Source of the DNA: Magicicada septendecula
Taxonomy: Eukaryota; Arthropoda; Insecta; Hemiptera; Cicadidae
Length of the DNA stretch: 64,000 nt
Direction: 5' to 3'
NCBI GenBank assembly: GCA_034769895.1
Contig: CM068374.1
Span: 355,184,302 to 355,248,301, forward strand
Numbering within the stretch: position 1 is the first letter of the stretch; every line of letters begins with the position of its first letter. The translations under genes were made by a program, and so were the position numbers. The notes beneath the pieces were generated by a model that saw only the letters and a program-made list of their open reading frames with translations, had not been told where the DNA came from and made no database searches. Shown here piece by piece: positions 11,691 to 21,909 of the stretch.

Positions 11691-12124
11691 CGAAACTGTA
11701 GTCAATCATGCTGCGGCAGATTGGAATGGATTGATTTATTGCCAGCATCGGCTTTGCCGATTCGGCGGGGCTTTGATCCGGGACACGTGCTCCCGCGAGG
11801 TTGTGCAAAATGCCTTCCTTGCGAAAGCCGACTGCCCCGGTGATGAGTCCCTTCGACTCGGCCGCCGCCTTCGGACGGTCGAGTCTCTTGTCCTCGCCAG
11901 CGTGCCTCTAAGTTTCTGTAGGCTATGTCCTCGGAGACCAAGGAGCCGCGACCAGGCGTTGCAATTGGCTGAAGCCATGACCACCTACAAGATCCCCGTC
12001 AGCACCTGCTTTGCTGATTCGGCAGAGTAATGACCTGAGACACAGGCTCCCGCGAGGTTGTGCAAGTGCCTTCCACTGGAGGCTTCTGCTCCAGATCTCG
12101 GATGAACAGGACTGCTCTTGAACT

Positions 12125-12125
<1 letters not shown>
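11690..12125 (+). repeat. JE-type 3' UTR-like sequence upstream of JE, with a partial second unit
   Basis: Positions 11,810-11,990 resemble the JE 3' UTR at 17,245-17,420: TGCCTTCCTT, a CGAG-TCTCTTGTCCTCGCC block and TTGGCTGAAGC appear in the same order. A shorter unit recurs: GATTCGGCGGGG...GGGACACGTGCTCCCGCGAGGTTGTGCAA (about 11,760-11,808) is echoed by GATTCGGCAGAG...GAGACACAGGCTCCCGCGAGGTTGTGCAA (about 12,015-12,065). No coding potential is seen. It is either a 5'-truncated copy of a JE relative or part of the JE 5' UTR. Confidence 0.6.

Positions 12126-12156
<31 letters not shown>
12124..12156 (+). repeat. (CT)n microsatellite
   Basis: About 15 uninterrupted CT units between TGAACTGCT and GGACGTCG, within the presumed leader of copy JE. 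No regulatory role can be inferred from sequence alone. Confidence 0.9.
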
Positions 12157-12157
<1 letters not shown>

Positions 12158-12677
12158 ACGTCGCTTCAGCCTTGCTGCATTCGCCCATCTCGCCGCTGGA
12201 CGAGGAATCACCTTTCTTCTCGAAGGAAGAAGACGACTCAGGAGCCAGCTGTTACCAGTGAATTGAGTAGCTGGTAGAAGAAGCGGCTGGCCGAAGTTGC
12301 CCTTTTTAGGACCACTTGCGCCAGAAATCATCTTGACCGGACAGGATAGAAGAGTACTGCTCTGGGCTCTGGTGAGTGCCGCACATCAGTGTGTAAATCC
12401 TAACCTGCTCACGACTGTTAGGTAGCGCTGCCCCGGACGATCCTTGCAAGCCCCCACCAGTGGTAAGCGAGCTTGGATATCGCCGGGGTAAAGGGACCAG
12501 TGGACACCAGTCTTGGTAAGGACTGGTATTGAACGAAGTGGTCGTTAGCTCAGCTCCTCCCGCATCGTCGTGAGCAGGGAAGTCGCGCGGGTAACCCAGC
12601 TTCGGCCGGACCCGAGATCCCTGGCGTCTGGCGGTGACTGCCTAGCAGTCTCTGCCCGGCAGCCGCACCTGGCCAGC

Positions 12678-14403
12678 ATGCCTACTACGGGCAACGGCTC
12701 GAGTGCCGAGTCGCTTAGCTCCGCCTTGCCCCACGCGGGCGACTCACCAGAATCGCCTCGGGCGATGGAGACGGATGATCCTCTCCCCAACCCACTTCCC
12801 CTTCACCCGGTGGACGAGTCGGGCTAATTCGCGACCGTTGGTCGGCGTAGACGCCCGGCTAAGAACCCCAAGAGGACCCATACTACCGGATCCCCATCCT
12901 CTCAGACCTCGGCCATGGACATCGGACCTTCTCAGGGCCAACAGGCTGCGGTTCCGACTGCTTCGGTAACAGCTCCGGCTGCTGCCGCTGTTGGTCGCGC
13001 GCCGCCCCTGTTCGTCCATGGGGTGTCCAATGTCGCCACCTTATACAGGCGGCTGATCGTGGCCCACGGCCTGTCGGCCGACAAGCTTGATCTGAAGCTG
13101 CTTGGCGGTGATACGGTCAAGATTGTCGTCCGTCAGCTCGAGGACCATCGCTTGGTCGAGGCCTTTCTGCAGGCGCACAGCCTGCAATACCACACCTTCT
13201 CTCCTAAGCGAGTCAAGCCCTTGTCAGTAATTTTGCGTGGGCTTAACGCGCATACTGATCCACAGGAGATCCTCTTGGAACTCCGAGACCTCGGGTACCC
13301 GGTGCAGGCAATTTTCCGCCTGTTCACCAACTCAGAAACCCGAGTACCTCTCTCGTCCGCTCGTCCGTCTCCAGCTCGAGAAGGGCGAGGCTGCAGATAA
13401 AATATTCCAACTGGCGCGGCTGTTTGGCTTCCGCGTCAGGGTGGAATCCAGTCGTCCCCCGGGCAAGCTCGCGCAGTGCCACTGGTGCCAGAGGTTCGGC
13501 CATCATACCGACGTCTGTCGCAGTGCCCCGGCCTGTTTACGTTGTTCCATGGGATATTCCACGCAGGCCTGCACTGTGTCAGACAAGTCCAAGTTTCGCT
13601 GCATAAATTGTGGCCAAGGCCATGCAGCCAATAATATTAACTGCCCGGTCTACAAGGCGGAGCTCCTGCGGAAGCAAAAGCCGCAGGGGCCCCTCCCGAA
13701 GCCACGGCAGCCAGTATCGCAGCCCCAACCACAGAGGCAGCCTAAAACACAGGCTAGGCCGCAACCGAAGGCACAACCGGCACGGCGCGCGCCCTCTCCG
13801 GCTCCACCTCCAGCCACCACAAAGGCACAAAAACGAACCGCGTCTCCTTCTGAAGCAGAGACAAGCCCTGTAGCCGCCATCTCGGTTATGGAGCCGGAGA
13901 ATCAACCCTCCACCACCGCGGAACATCCAAATCCCGCCTCTGAACCAGATGTAGCCTCGCCACCACTGCCATCTCCGCGATTTCCGCGAGCAGGCATCAC
14001 AAAACCCAAAAACAAAGGGATAACCACACCGGATGCTCGGCCCCGAGCTCCTGCCTGCCCACAGCCCAAGAAAAGTCCTTCTTCCCGGTATAAGTCCGAC
14101 GAAACGCAACAGCGTACTTTTCGTGTCGCTAATTCAAAACCGTCTGCCCCTGGTCCTGTGGCTTCCACCACGACCCGATCTGCCGTACAACCTGGTCGCT
14201 CTTATGCGGCCTCACTTTCCAGGCAAACAGCCCAGTCCGTCATTTCCGATGACGCACAGTTCGTCCGCGACTTTCTGTCTGGCTACGACCTTAAGAAAGT
14301 GGCATCCCCCTTCAGGTCCCTCCGAGACCGCCTGGAAACTGCTGACCCAACTGAGAGATTCATGCTCTTGGTGGAAGCCTGCGAAGTCATAGGTCTTCTA
14401 TGA
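12678..14403 (+). pseudogene. JE ORF1: CCHC-knuckle protein with one stop and one frameshift
   Basis: The likely start is ATG 12,678 (MPTTGNGSSAES). An in-frame TAA at 12,825-12,827 falls just before FATVGRRRRPAKNPK, a basic motif typical of Jockey ORF1 N-termini. The frame continues through GPSQGQ and a PRE_C2HC-like region (HTFSPKRVKPLSVILRGL) until a shift at about 13,330-13,350. It then reads to TGA 14,401-14,403. The knuckles are CHWCQRFGHHTDVC, CLRCSMGYSTQAC and CINCGQGHAANNINC; the second has Tyr where His is expected, so it may not bind zinc. A long Pro/Gln/Lys-rich linker follows. The stop overlaps the ORF2 ATG in ATGA. Confidence 0.85.
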
Positions 14404-17087
14404 AACGAGCCCTTAGACGAGATCTCTCGCTTATAGCCTGGAATGCTAACTCCAACGGTTCCAAGCATTCCGACCTTCTAGAATTCCTGGCTCGGTTCAA
14501 ACCCGACGTACTTCTCCTCTCTGAAACCCACCTGACCCCGGCGAACCGGTTTCGATTACCAAATTACGTGGTCTATCGGGATGACCGAGTTGGCCGACGA
14601 GGAGGCGGCACGGCGATCGCGGTGAGGACCTCTATAGGTCATCATCGTGTCGTTTTGCCGCAGCTAACCAACCTAGAGGCCGCCACCATTGAGGTCAACT
14701 GAGCTCTTGGCGGCGTCCTCGTGGTTTCAGCATACAAGCCCCCACAAGCTGAACTCCTTGTCGGCGACCTGGACATTATCTTCGATTCCCACCGAAGAAT
14801 AATTTTGGCCGGCGATCTGAATTGCAAGCATCGCGTTTGGAATAGTCGCTTGACTACTCCGAACGGGAGGCGCTTGCTCAGTTTTGTTGAATCGCGCCGG
14901 GCGATGGTATTTGGTCCAGCGCAACCCACGTTCTTTCCGACACTGCCTAACGCGGCTCCCGATGTTCTGGATATCGCGGTGACCCAAGGAGTCGTCTGTC
15001 CGGTCGAGGTATTCTCACTTACGGAGTTGACATCCGACCACAACCCTATCTTGGTCCACGTCGCTACCCAGCACGCCTATGCACGTTCTGACCAGAAGAA
15101 GGTTATCGATTGGGATCGCTACGGCCCGGCCTTGTGCCGTAGATTACCGCCAGCGGCCCCACTCGATTCCGTTCGCCTCCTAGACGAAGCAGTAGCGGGA
15201 ATCGAAGAGGCAATCATCTCGGCTATAGGCGTGTCTTCACGTACGCGAGCTGGTTTCACGCCTGACTACCAACGCATCCCTGAGGAAGTCACTCTTCTCG
15301 CTCGCGAGAGGAATTACTTCCGTAAACGTTGGCAGAGGACCCGTGATCCAGCCGATAAGGCACCATACAATCGGCTCACCGGACGACTGCGTGGCAGTCT
15401 GAAGGCGTTCCGACGTAGCTGTTGGGAACTCGCTGTGGCCCGAACGGGGGATGTGGACCCGCAAAGTCACCCGTACAGAATACCTACCGCATTGACGGAA
15501 CGGAGGCGACGACCTCCACTCCCCGCCATTGTTGGACCGTTCGGACGACGCCTGGGTCGCCCGGAGGAGAAGGCCGAGTACTTGGGCTTGTGTTTCAAGC
15601 GACAGTTCGCTCCCAACCCGCCCATGGACTGGCACTTCGACGAACAAGTCGAGATGGCTGTGGAAGACTTTCTGTCTCTTCCGATCACGGCGGAGCCCGA
15701 ACCCATCTCTTTGGAAGAGGTCTCAGATCGGCTCGCTGAACTTCAGCCAAGAAAAGCTCCAGGCCCGGACGGTGTTACGAACACCGCTCTACGACTTCTT
15801 CCCGAGCCTGGAGTTCAATTCTTGACTGATTTGTTCAACGCGTGTCTTAGACTGGCCTACTTTCCCAAGAAATGGCGAAAGGCGATGGTCATCGTGATCC
15901 CGAAGCAGGGAAAGGATACCACCCGCTCTGAAAACCTCCGGCCTATCAGCCTACTCTCCGCTACGTTCAAGGTTTTTGAGCGCCTCGTGCAGCGTCGTGT
16001 ACGAGAACATCTAACCAACTTTGACGTGCTGGTCCCCGAACAGTTCGGCTTTCGTGTGGGGCATTCGACCACTCATCAACTGATGAGAATGGTGGAAAGT
16101 GTCACGGAAGCCGGGTGTCGGAGAGAACGGACCGTTGGCTGTTTCTTAGATGTTGAAAAAGCCTTCGACAGCGTATGGCATGATGGCCTGTTATTCAAGC
16201 TTAGGGAAGTCCAGCTCCCGGACTGCTACCTCCATCTGGTTGCTAGCTTTCTGACGGAGAGGACCTTCTGCGTGAGAGTTGGAGATTCAGTCTCTTCCGA
16301 GAGACGAATCACAGCCGGCGTCCCTCAAGGTAGTGTTCTAGGCCCCCTTCTGTTCTCGATCTACGTCAACGACATGCCGAGGCAGCCTGGAGTCCAGATG
16401 GCCCTCTTTGCGGACGACACGGCCGTATTTACGGCCGATCGTCATGTGGAAAGGGCCGTCCTACGACTGCAGCGCCAGCTCGACACGCTCGTGGACTGGA
16501 CTGAGAATTGGAGAGTGCAACTCAACGCTACCAAGAGTGTAGCCGTCGAATTCTCCAAGCGACGGAAGAACCCTGTTAGGCAGCTACGTATCGACAGAAC
16601 GTACTTGCGCTGGTCCTAAGAGGTCAAGTACCTCGGATTACACCTCGACCGTCGGCTCACCTGGCGTACCGACGCACAGACAGTTCTTAAGCGAGCATCC
16701 GCTCGTCTGTGCGCACTGTTTCCACTCCTGATCAGCTCAGCCATGACCAGGAAATTGGGCAGGATGATCGTCGGCGCGTATCTGCTGCCGGTCATTACCT
16801 ACGCCTGTCCGGTCTGGGTTTACCTCGCCGCAATGCATAAAAAGAAGTTGCAGAGCGTCCTAGACAGGGGTCTTCGGCTAGCGGCCCAAGTCCCCCGTCG
16901 CTTTTCATCTCGCCTTCTAAGGAGAGGACTTGGCGTCCGCTCCTTGGACGACACATTCAGGCGGCTTGCACGCAAATTTTATGCACGTGCGGCGAGGTTC
17001 CCAGACAATCCTCTAGTGACTGGGCTGGGAAGGTACCGTATACGTCCAGGTGATTCGTGGAAACGCCCTCGGTGTATACTGCGCTAG
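14400..17087 (+). pseudogene. JE ORF2: endonuclease/reverse transcriptase, two in-frame stops, no frameshift
   Basis: 896 codons from ATG 14,400 to TAG 17,085-17,087 stay in one frame, interrupted only by TGA 14,700-14,702 and TAA 16,617-16,619. The endonuclease domain shows LIAWNANSNG, LLLSETHLTP, AGDLNCKHRVWNSR and LTSDHNP. The reverse transcriptase shows RKAPGPDGV, RPISLLSATFKVFERLV, EQFGFRVGHSTTHQL, FLDVEKAFDSVWHDG, AGVPQGSVLGPLLF and the catalytic box LFADDTAV (about 16,408-16,431). After the second stop, EVKYLGLHLDRRL continues the usual post-RT region. Two point nonsense changes in about 2.7 kb suggest a relatively young copy. Confidence 0.9.
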
Positions 17088-17887
17088 TGTAGGCTAGCAC
17101 AACAGCCGAGAATCGGCCTGCTATAGAGCACACGCCCTACTTGGGCAGGGCCACGAGGCAGGAGCTCCAGAAGGTAGCTCGGAACTCAGATCCCGAGCGG
17201 TTCGTCTCTGCGACGCACAACCGCACAGCCCAAAGGGAAAAAAAGTGCCTTCCTTACGGAAGCTGGTTGTCTCGGAGTCATTCCTCACCGTTTCGGCCGA
17301 CGCCCTAGGGCGCTCGAGCCTCTTGTCCTCGCCTAGTGCGTCACTAACGTTCCCAAAGGCTAGCCTGAGGGGACCATGGTGTCGCGCCTCGGCGTTACAT
17401 TTGGCTGAAGCAAAAGCTCAAGCTTGCCTCCGTGGTGGCCATGTAATTAATCATGGACCCGCGGACTGCACCATAACTCCCTTGTGCAGAGCAAACGACC
17501 GCGCTGACCTGTTGGCACCTGGCGTTCATTAGGCCTAGGCCAGGACAACGCACACAAATTAGGGCGCAAGACGCCCGCGCATCATCCATCCATCCATCCA
17601 TTCCCCACTCATTCTACTCCAGCGATTGAAAGAAAGCAGAACAATAAAACATGACCTCAAAATCCTCTCCAGACCAGCCAGTTGGCTAAAAATTCGGATT
17701 AGTTCGAGTGGGCCAGAATTCGGCTAGTTCGCGACAAGTCGTGTGCTGGCTATTGTTCCTACTTTGTGCGCGGTGTTCTGTGCCGAAGTGTGGTGAGTGC
17801 CAGTGACAAAGTGCCAGTGCAGTTCAGTACGGGAGTTTGCTCTCTCTTCTGCCCCAAGAGCGTACCCGACACCCGTTGAGGACAGCG

Positions 17888-19961
17888 ATGTCGGGACGAG
17901 ACCAAGGGGAGCCCATGTCCGCGGAAAGTTGTAGCCCTAATAAGGGCCATAATAGATCCGATGGCAGGGTAGCCCCCTTGCTGAAGCCATCTGTGCTGCG
18001 AAGCGTTAAGCTAAGCTCCACAGATGGACCAACAATAAGAATCCCTACCACAATTCCCCCAAAATCTGAAATTGCCGCAGTCAGCGGAGATGGTCCTTTT
18101 AAGGTCCACCCAGCATCTGAAGAATTTTCGCGGGCCCAGCCTTCTGCTGGTCCTGTTATTAAACCTGATACTGTCCCAGTCCGCGGCGAAGGCCCTTCAA
18201 AGGCCCGCCGAACATCTGGAGATTCTTCGCGGGACCAGCCTTCAGTTGCCCCTGCTAAGGACCACCAACCATCTACAGCTACTTTGCAGGTCCGGCATAC
18301 CTACAAAGGTCGGTATCCTGCAGAGAGCCTCCATGCATCTGACCATCCCGTGGGGGACCAGCCTTCTGCTGGTCCTTCTAAGGTCCGCCAAACATCTAAC
18401 CCTCCTGTGAGGGACCACCCTTGTGCTGGTCCTTCTCCGGACTCTCTATCCATCGCTTATGCCGCAGCCCTCGGCGCTACGTTGTCGTCGGACTCCGAGA
18501 TGGAGACGGAGGACGGCTTCCAGCCCGTGCCTAGCCGGAAACGGCGAGGTAGCGGTGGAAGCATGCCGACGTCCCCAAAACGGACTGTCCCGGCGAAACG
18601 AGCCGTGGCTGCAGAGTCGGCAAGCCGCATATCACCTTCCCCTGAAATCACTGTACCAGAACCAACACCTAAACAACCAAAGATACCGCCAATCGTCGTG
18701 CCACAGTGCAGCGACTGGCATACGCTCCTTCGGGAGCTAAAACAAGTTGTGCCGTCTGGGCGAATTGAGGCCAAAAGACAAGGTTCGTCAATTCGACTGC
18801 TGCCGAAGTCGATCTAGGACTTTCGGGCTTGCCAGAAATTCCTGGCCGACTCCGGTCGCGCCTTTCATACCTTCCCCCTCCCTGAGGAGAGGGAACTCAA
18901 GATTGTGGTGTCCGGGATTCCCCATGACACACCAATCTTGTGGATCTGGCGGAGAAGGGTTTCTTCCCTACCTCCGTCGTCCCTCTCCTGTCCGGTGATC
19001 GTAAGAGGAAAATCAATTCCTTTTACAACAGAGTTCCTTCGCTGACGTATATCAACTGGAAACCATTCTGTGCCTCCGGGTACAGGTTAAGGCATTCAAT
19101 AGTAAGCCTGGGCCTTCCCAGTGCTTCCAATGTCAGCGATTCGGCCACTCATCGGCCTTTTGTAAGATGCCGCCACGTTGTGTACGCTGCGGAGAGGCCC
19201 ACAACGAGAATTGTCCCGTTGTGAAGCCGCAACCCGCGACGTGCTGCAACTGCGGAGGCAGTCACCCGGCTAACTTTAGGGGTTGTAACCACTTTAAGAA
19301 GGCCCTAAAGAAACAGCAGCGGGAGCAAAACCGTCAGGTTGAACCTCCTCGCCCTGCTCCTAGACCCTCGAAGCGGGCGGCAGTCCAACCACCCGTCTCG
19401 GCATCTACGGCTCTTCCTGCGGCACCTGCCGCTGGAGGAACCATAACTTACGCTACAGCGGTCGCTACGGCGCCCCCTGTGGCCCCCAGAACCTTAGCAC
19501 CTGCCGGAGTGCCATCTCCTCAAGCGGCAACGCCCGCAGTACCCCTCTCACAGACCCAGCCGCCTAAGAAACGGCGCTCTAAGCGCAAAACTAGACAACC
19601 ACTAGTGGCAAAACATCTATATCCGGAGGCTAACAATGCCCCTCCGGCTGCCCAGCATCTACCCGGCCAGGAGCCTGCTTCTGTTGCCCAGTCACCTGCG
19701 ACTTCCATGGAAGTCTCGCCAGCCCCCGAGCAGCCAGCTCCAATTGCTCAACCTCCCCTGGAGGCGGCATCTGCACCTTCCGCGCCAGCTAGTCAGGCCC
19801 CTGTGCCCGGTGTTTCACCATTGGTCACTGAGGCTCAGCTGATGGCCTGGGTCAGCGGCATTGTCCCACAAATTCTTGCTGCTCGGGATGTCTCGACTAT
19901 ACTCATGGCGATCCTAACATCGCTGATCGCCCTTATTGTCCCTACATCTAACCATAGCTAG
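17888..19961 (+). pseudogene. JD ORF1: CCHC-knuckle protein with N-terminal GPSK repeats, several lesions
   Basis: ATG 17,888 (MSGRDQGEP) opens a frame to TAG 18,815-18,817. Residues about 65-190 are a degenerate tandem array of GPFKVHP, GPSKARR, DQPSAGPSK and GPSKVRQ units. Next come a basic PSRKRRGSGG stretch and IPPIVVP. After the stop the PRE_C2HC-like part (HTFPLPEERELKIVV) continues in frame, then shifts near 18,930. Another shift near 19,100-19,170 restores the knuckles CVRCGEAHNENC and CCNCGGSHPANFRGC; the first knuckle is recognisable only in the shifted frame. The end, PQILAARDV...NHS, finishes at TAG 19,959-19,961. Confidence 0.85.
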
Positions 19962-21837
19962 ACAGTTTCGGTTCGTCGCGTGGAATGCAGATGGTGTTCC
20001 GGCGCGTCGGGCCGAACTGGCAGCTTCCCTTGTGGAGTACGACTCAGATGTCGTACTCCTCTCTGAAACACATCTTGTCCCTAACCGTCGATTCTCCTTG
20101 CCAGCCTATGCTTGCTACAGGAAAGACAGGAATGGTCCCGATCGCCGCCACGCATCTGGCGGAGTGGCGATCTTAGTCCACAGGCGGCACTCTCAAAGAG
20201 AACTCCCTGCCCCTGCAACTACCCTCATCGAAGCATGTGCTGTGGCGCTGGATGTTGCCGGACTGGAGGTGCGCTTGGTTTCTGCGTACCACCCGCCCGG
20301 CCATCGAGCTCCGCCGCACGAGAAGTGGGGACGCCCTCCTAGACAGCGATTTCCCAACCATCGTAGCCGGAGACCTTAACGCCAAGCATCCCTCTTGGAA
20401 CAGCAGAACGTCAAACCCCTACGGCAATTCTCTCCGTAGGGCTGTCGAAGATGATCCCAGTGTCCTCATCATCGGCCCGTCCGAACCGACACACTTCCCT
20501 ACTGCGGGTTATCCGCCGGATGTCCTTGATATTGTAATTGTCAAGGCCATCCCCTTTCATTCACAAGACAGCGCGGTGTCGGACCTATCGTCCGATCACG
20601 ACCCCCTGTTTGTAACTGTCTTGCTGCCGTCGGTCTCACCCCGACTTCCCGATCATCCTGTTAGGAGAGTTAATTGGCGATCCTACCATGATGATCTGGC
20701 CAGGCAGTTGCCATCTGTCCCTCCGGACCCACTCGTCTCTTGCGACGACGTGGGTCTCCGGGTACATCAGCTCCAGGACCTCGTCCAGTCTGCAATGGAC
20801 AAGAACACCTATACTGTTCCGGTGAGTAATAAACGCTCCGACCTTCCTGGGGAAGTTCTCCAAGCCATCCGATTACGGCGCCAGCTCCGCCGCAGATGGC
20901 AGCATACCCGTGACCCTGCCGCTAGACGGCGTTTTCGAGCCCAGTCGGAACACGTCTCGCAGCTTCTGCTTGACGTAAACGCGAATCGATGGGACTTCTA
21001 TTTGGAGTCCTTGGAAGTCGACCACGCCTCCGTATGGAGAGCCGCTGGTAAACTAAAAGGCGAAAAGAGGACTCGCCATCCCTTGAATACCCCGGACGGC
21101 ACTGTATACTCTGCAGAAGGCAAGGCGGAAGTCTTCGCCGACTGTATTGAGGAACAGTTCACCGTCCATAGAGGCATCTCTGACCCGGCTCATACGGCCG
21201 ACGTCAGGGATTTCCTATCTGGATACTTTTCTGCTCCCCCGAATGATTCTCCTAATTCGGTCGACGAGGAAGACCTTGCGTCTGTCCTAAGCCGACTGAA
21301 GAAGAGAAAGGCCCCTGGCCCCGATCGCATCGGCGCCGCTGCGTTGCAGAATCTCCCTACTGTCCTTCGGCAGTTGACGTTCTTCTTGAGCTGTTCAACT
21401 CCTGTCTCCGGCTGAGGTACTTCCCCCGCCTGTGGAAAACTGCTAATGTCATTATGATCCAGAAATCTAAAAAGCCGCTCACGCTACCTGGAAGCTACCG
21501 CCCGATATCACTATTGCCAGTAATCTCGAAGGTATTCGAGCGTCTTCTCCTGGCCTGTATTCGGCCCCTGGTGGATGGTTTCATCCGCGAGGAGCAGTTT
21601 GGGTTTAGGCCGAGGCACTCGACTACTCTTCAGCTAGTACGGGTTGTCACCTGTCTAGCCGACGCCGCCAACAATCATCAGGGAACAGGCGCCGTCCTGT
21701 TGGATGTGAGCAAAGCCTTCGATAAAGTCTGGCACGAAGGCCTGCTCTACAAACTGGTGCATTCGCCACTCCCAGTATCTATCGTCCACTTGCTCCGATC
21801 CTATCTGACGGATCGCACCTTCAGGATCAGCGTAGAT
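19954..21837 (+). pseudogene. JD ORF2: lost start, two frameshifts, 3' half missing
   Basis: The expected ATGGCTAG overlap is ATAGCTAG here (19,954-19,961), so the ORF2 start codon is lost. The endonuclease domain shows RFVAWNADG, LLSETHLVP, AGDLNAKHPSWNSR and SDLSSDHDP. An extra G at about 20,328-20,332 shifts the frame, and a second shift at about 21,378 (identical to that in JC) follows KAPGPDRIGAAALQ. RPISLLPVISKVFERLL and LLDVSKAFDKVWH remain, but the catalytic ADD box and the C-terminus are lost at the 21,837 breakpoint. Confidence 0.85.
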
Positions 21838-21909
21838 GGGGTCATGAGAGTATGAGAGTGTCAATGAGAGTTTTTATGTTTTGTCATAGAACCTCTCATT
21901 GAGGGGTAT
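21838..21909 (+). mobile_element. LTR element L0: 3' remnant of the internal region with hairpin and polypurine tract
   Basis: 72 bp remain between the JD breakpoint and the LTR. The hairpin TCAATGAGAG...CCTCTCATTGA (21,861-21,902) and the purine tract GAGGGG (21,901-21,906) match the position and fold seen in L1, L2 and L3. Nothing upstream of this survives, so L0 is a truncated element older than the L1 insertion into it. Confidence 0.8.

Larger units (their letters stand above)
12126..17608 (+). mobile_element. Jockey-clade LINE copy JE, near full length, divergent family
   Basis: It has a long leader (to 12,677), ORF1 (12,678-14,403), ORF2 (14,400-17,087) and a 3' UTR. The UTR ends with the hairpin GGGCG/CGCCC (17,562-17,576), a CATC-repeat tail (about 17,580-17,600) and TTCCCCAC (17,601-17,608). 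The protein sequences are clearly diverged from JA, JB and JD (a different ORF2 C-terminus, KRPRCILR, and a different start, MKRALRRDLS), yet the 3' end architecture and junction motif are shared. The 5' boundary is uncertain because upstream sequence resembles its own 3' UTR. Confidence 0.8.
17609..21837 (+). mobile_element. Jockey-clade LINE copy JD, 3' side missing
   Basis: It follows the JE junction motif. Its first bases (CATTCTACTCCAGCGATTGAAAGA) resemble the start of JA (CATTCATAACAG...GCGATTCGAAGAG), which suggests a complete 5' end. It comprises a leader with CAGTGCCAGTG words, ORF1 (17,888-19,961) and ORF2 from 19,954 until it is cut at about 21,837 in the reverse transcriptase region, where internal sequence of LTR element L0 begins. 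No remaining JD sequence was found to the right of L0, so the join looks like a deletion or rearrangement rather than a clean insertion. Confidence 0.8.

Noticed and set aside
12570..12677. An earlier ATG (12,570) as the JE ORF1 start
   Set aside because: The stretch before 12,678 is Arg/Pro-rich leader-like sequence without similarity to other ORF1 proteins; the later ATG leads into the GNGSS/acidic start and is preferred, though not proven.
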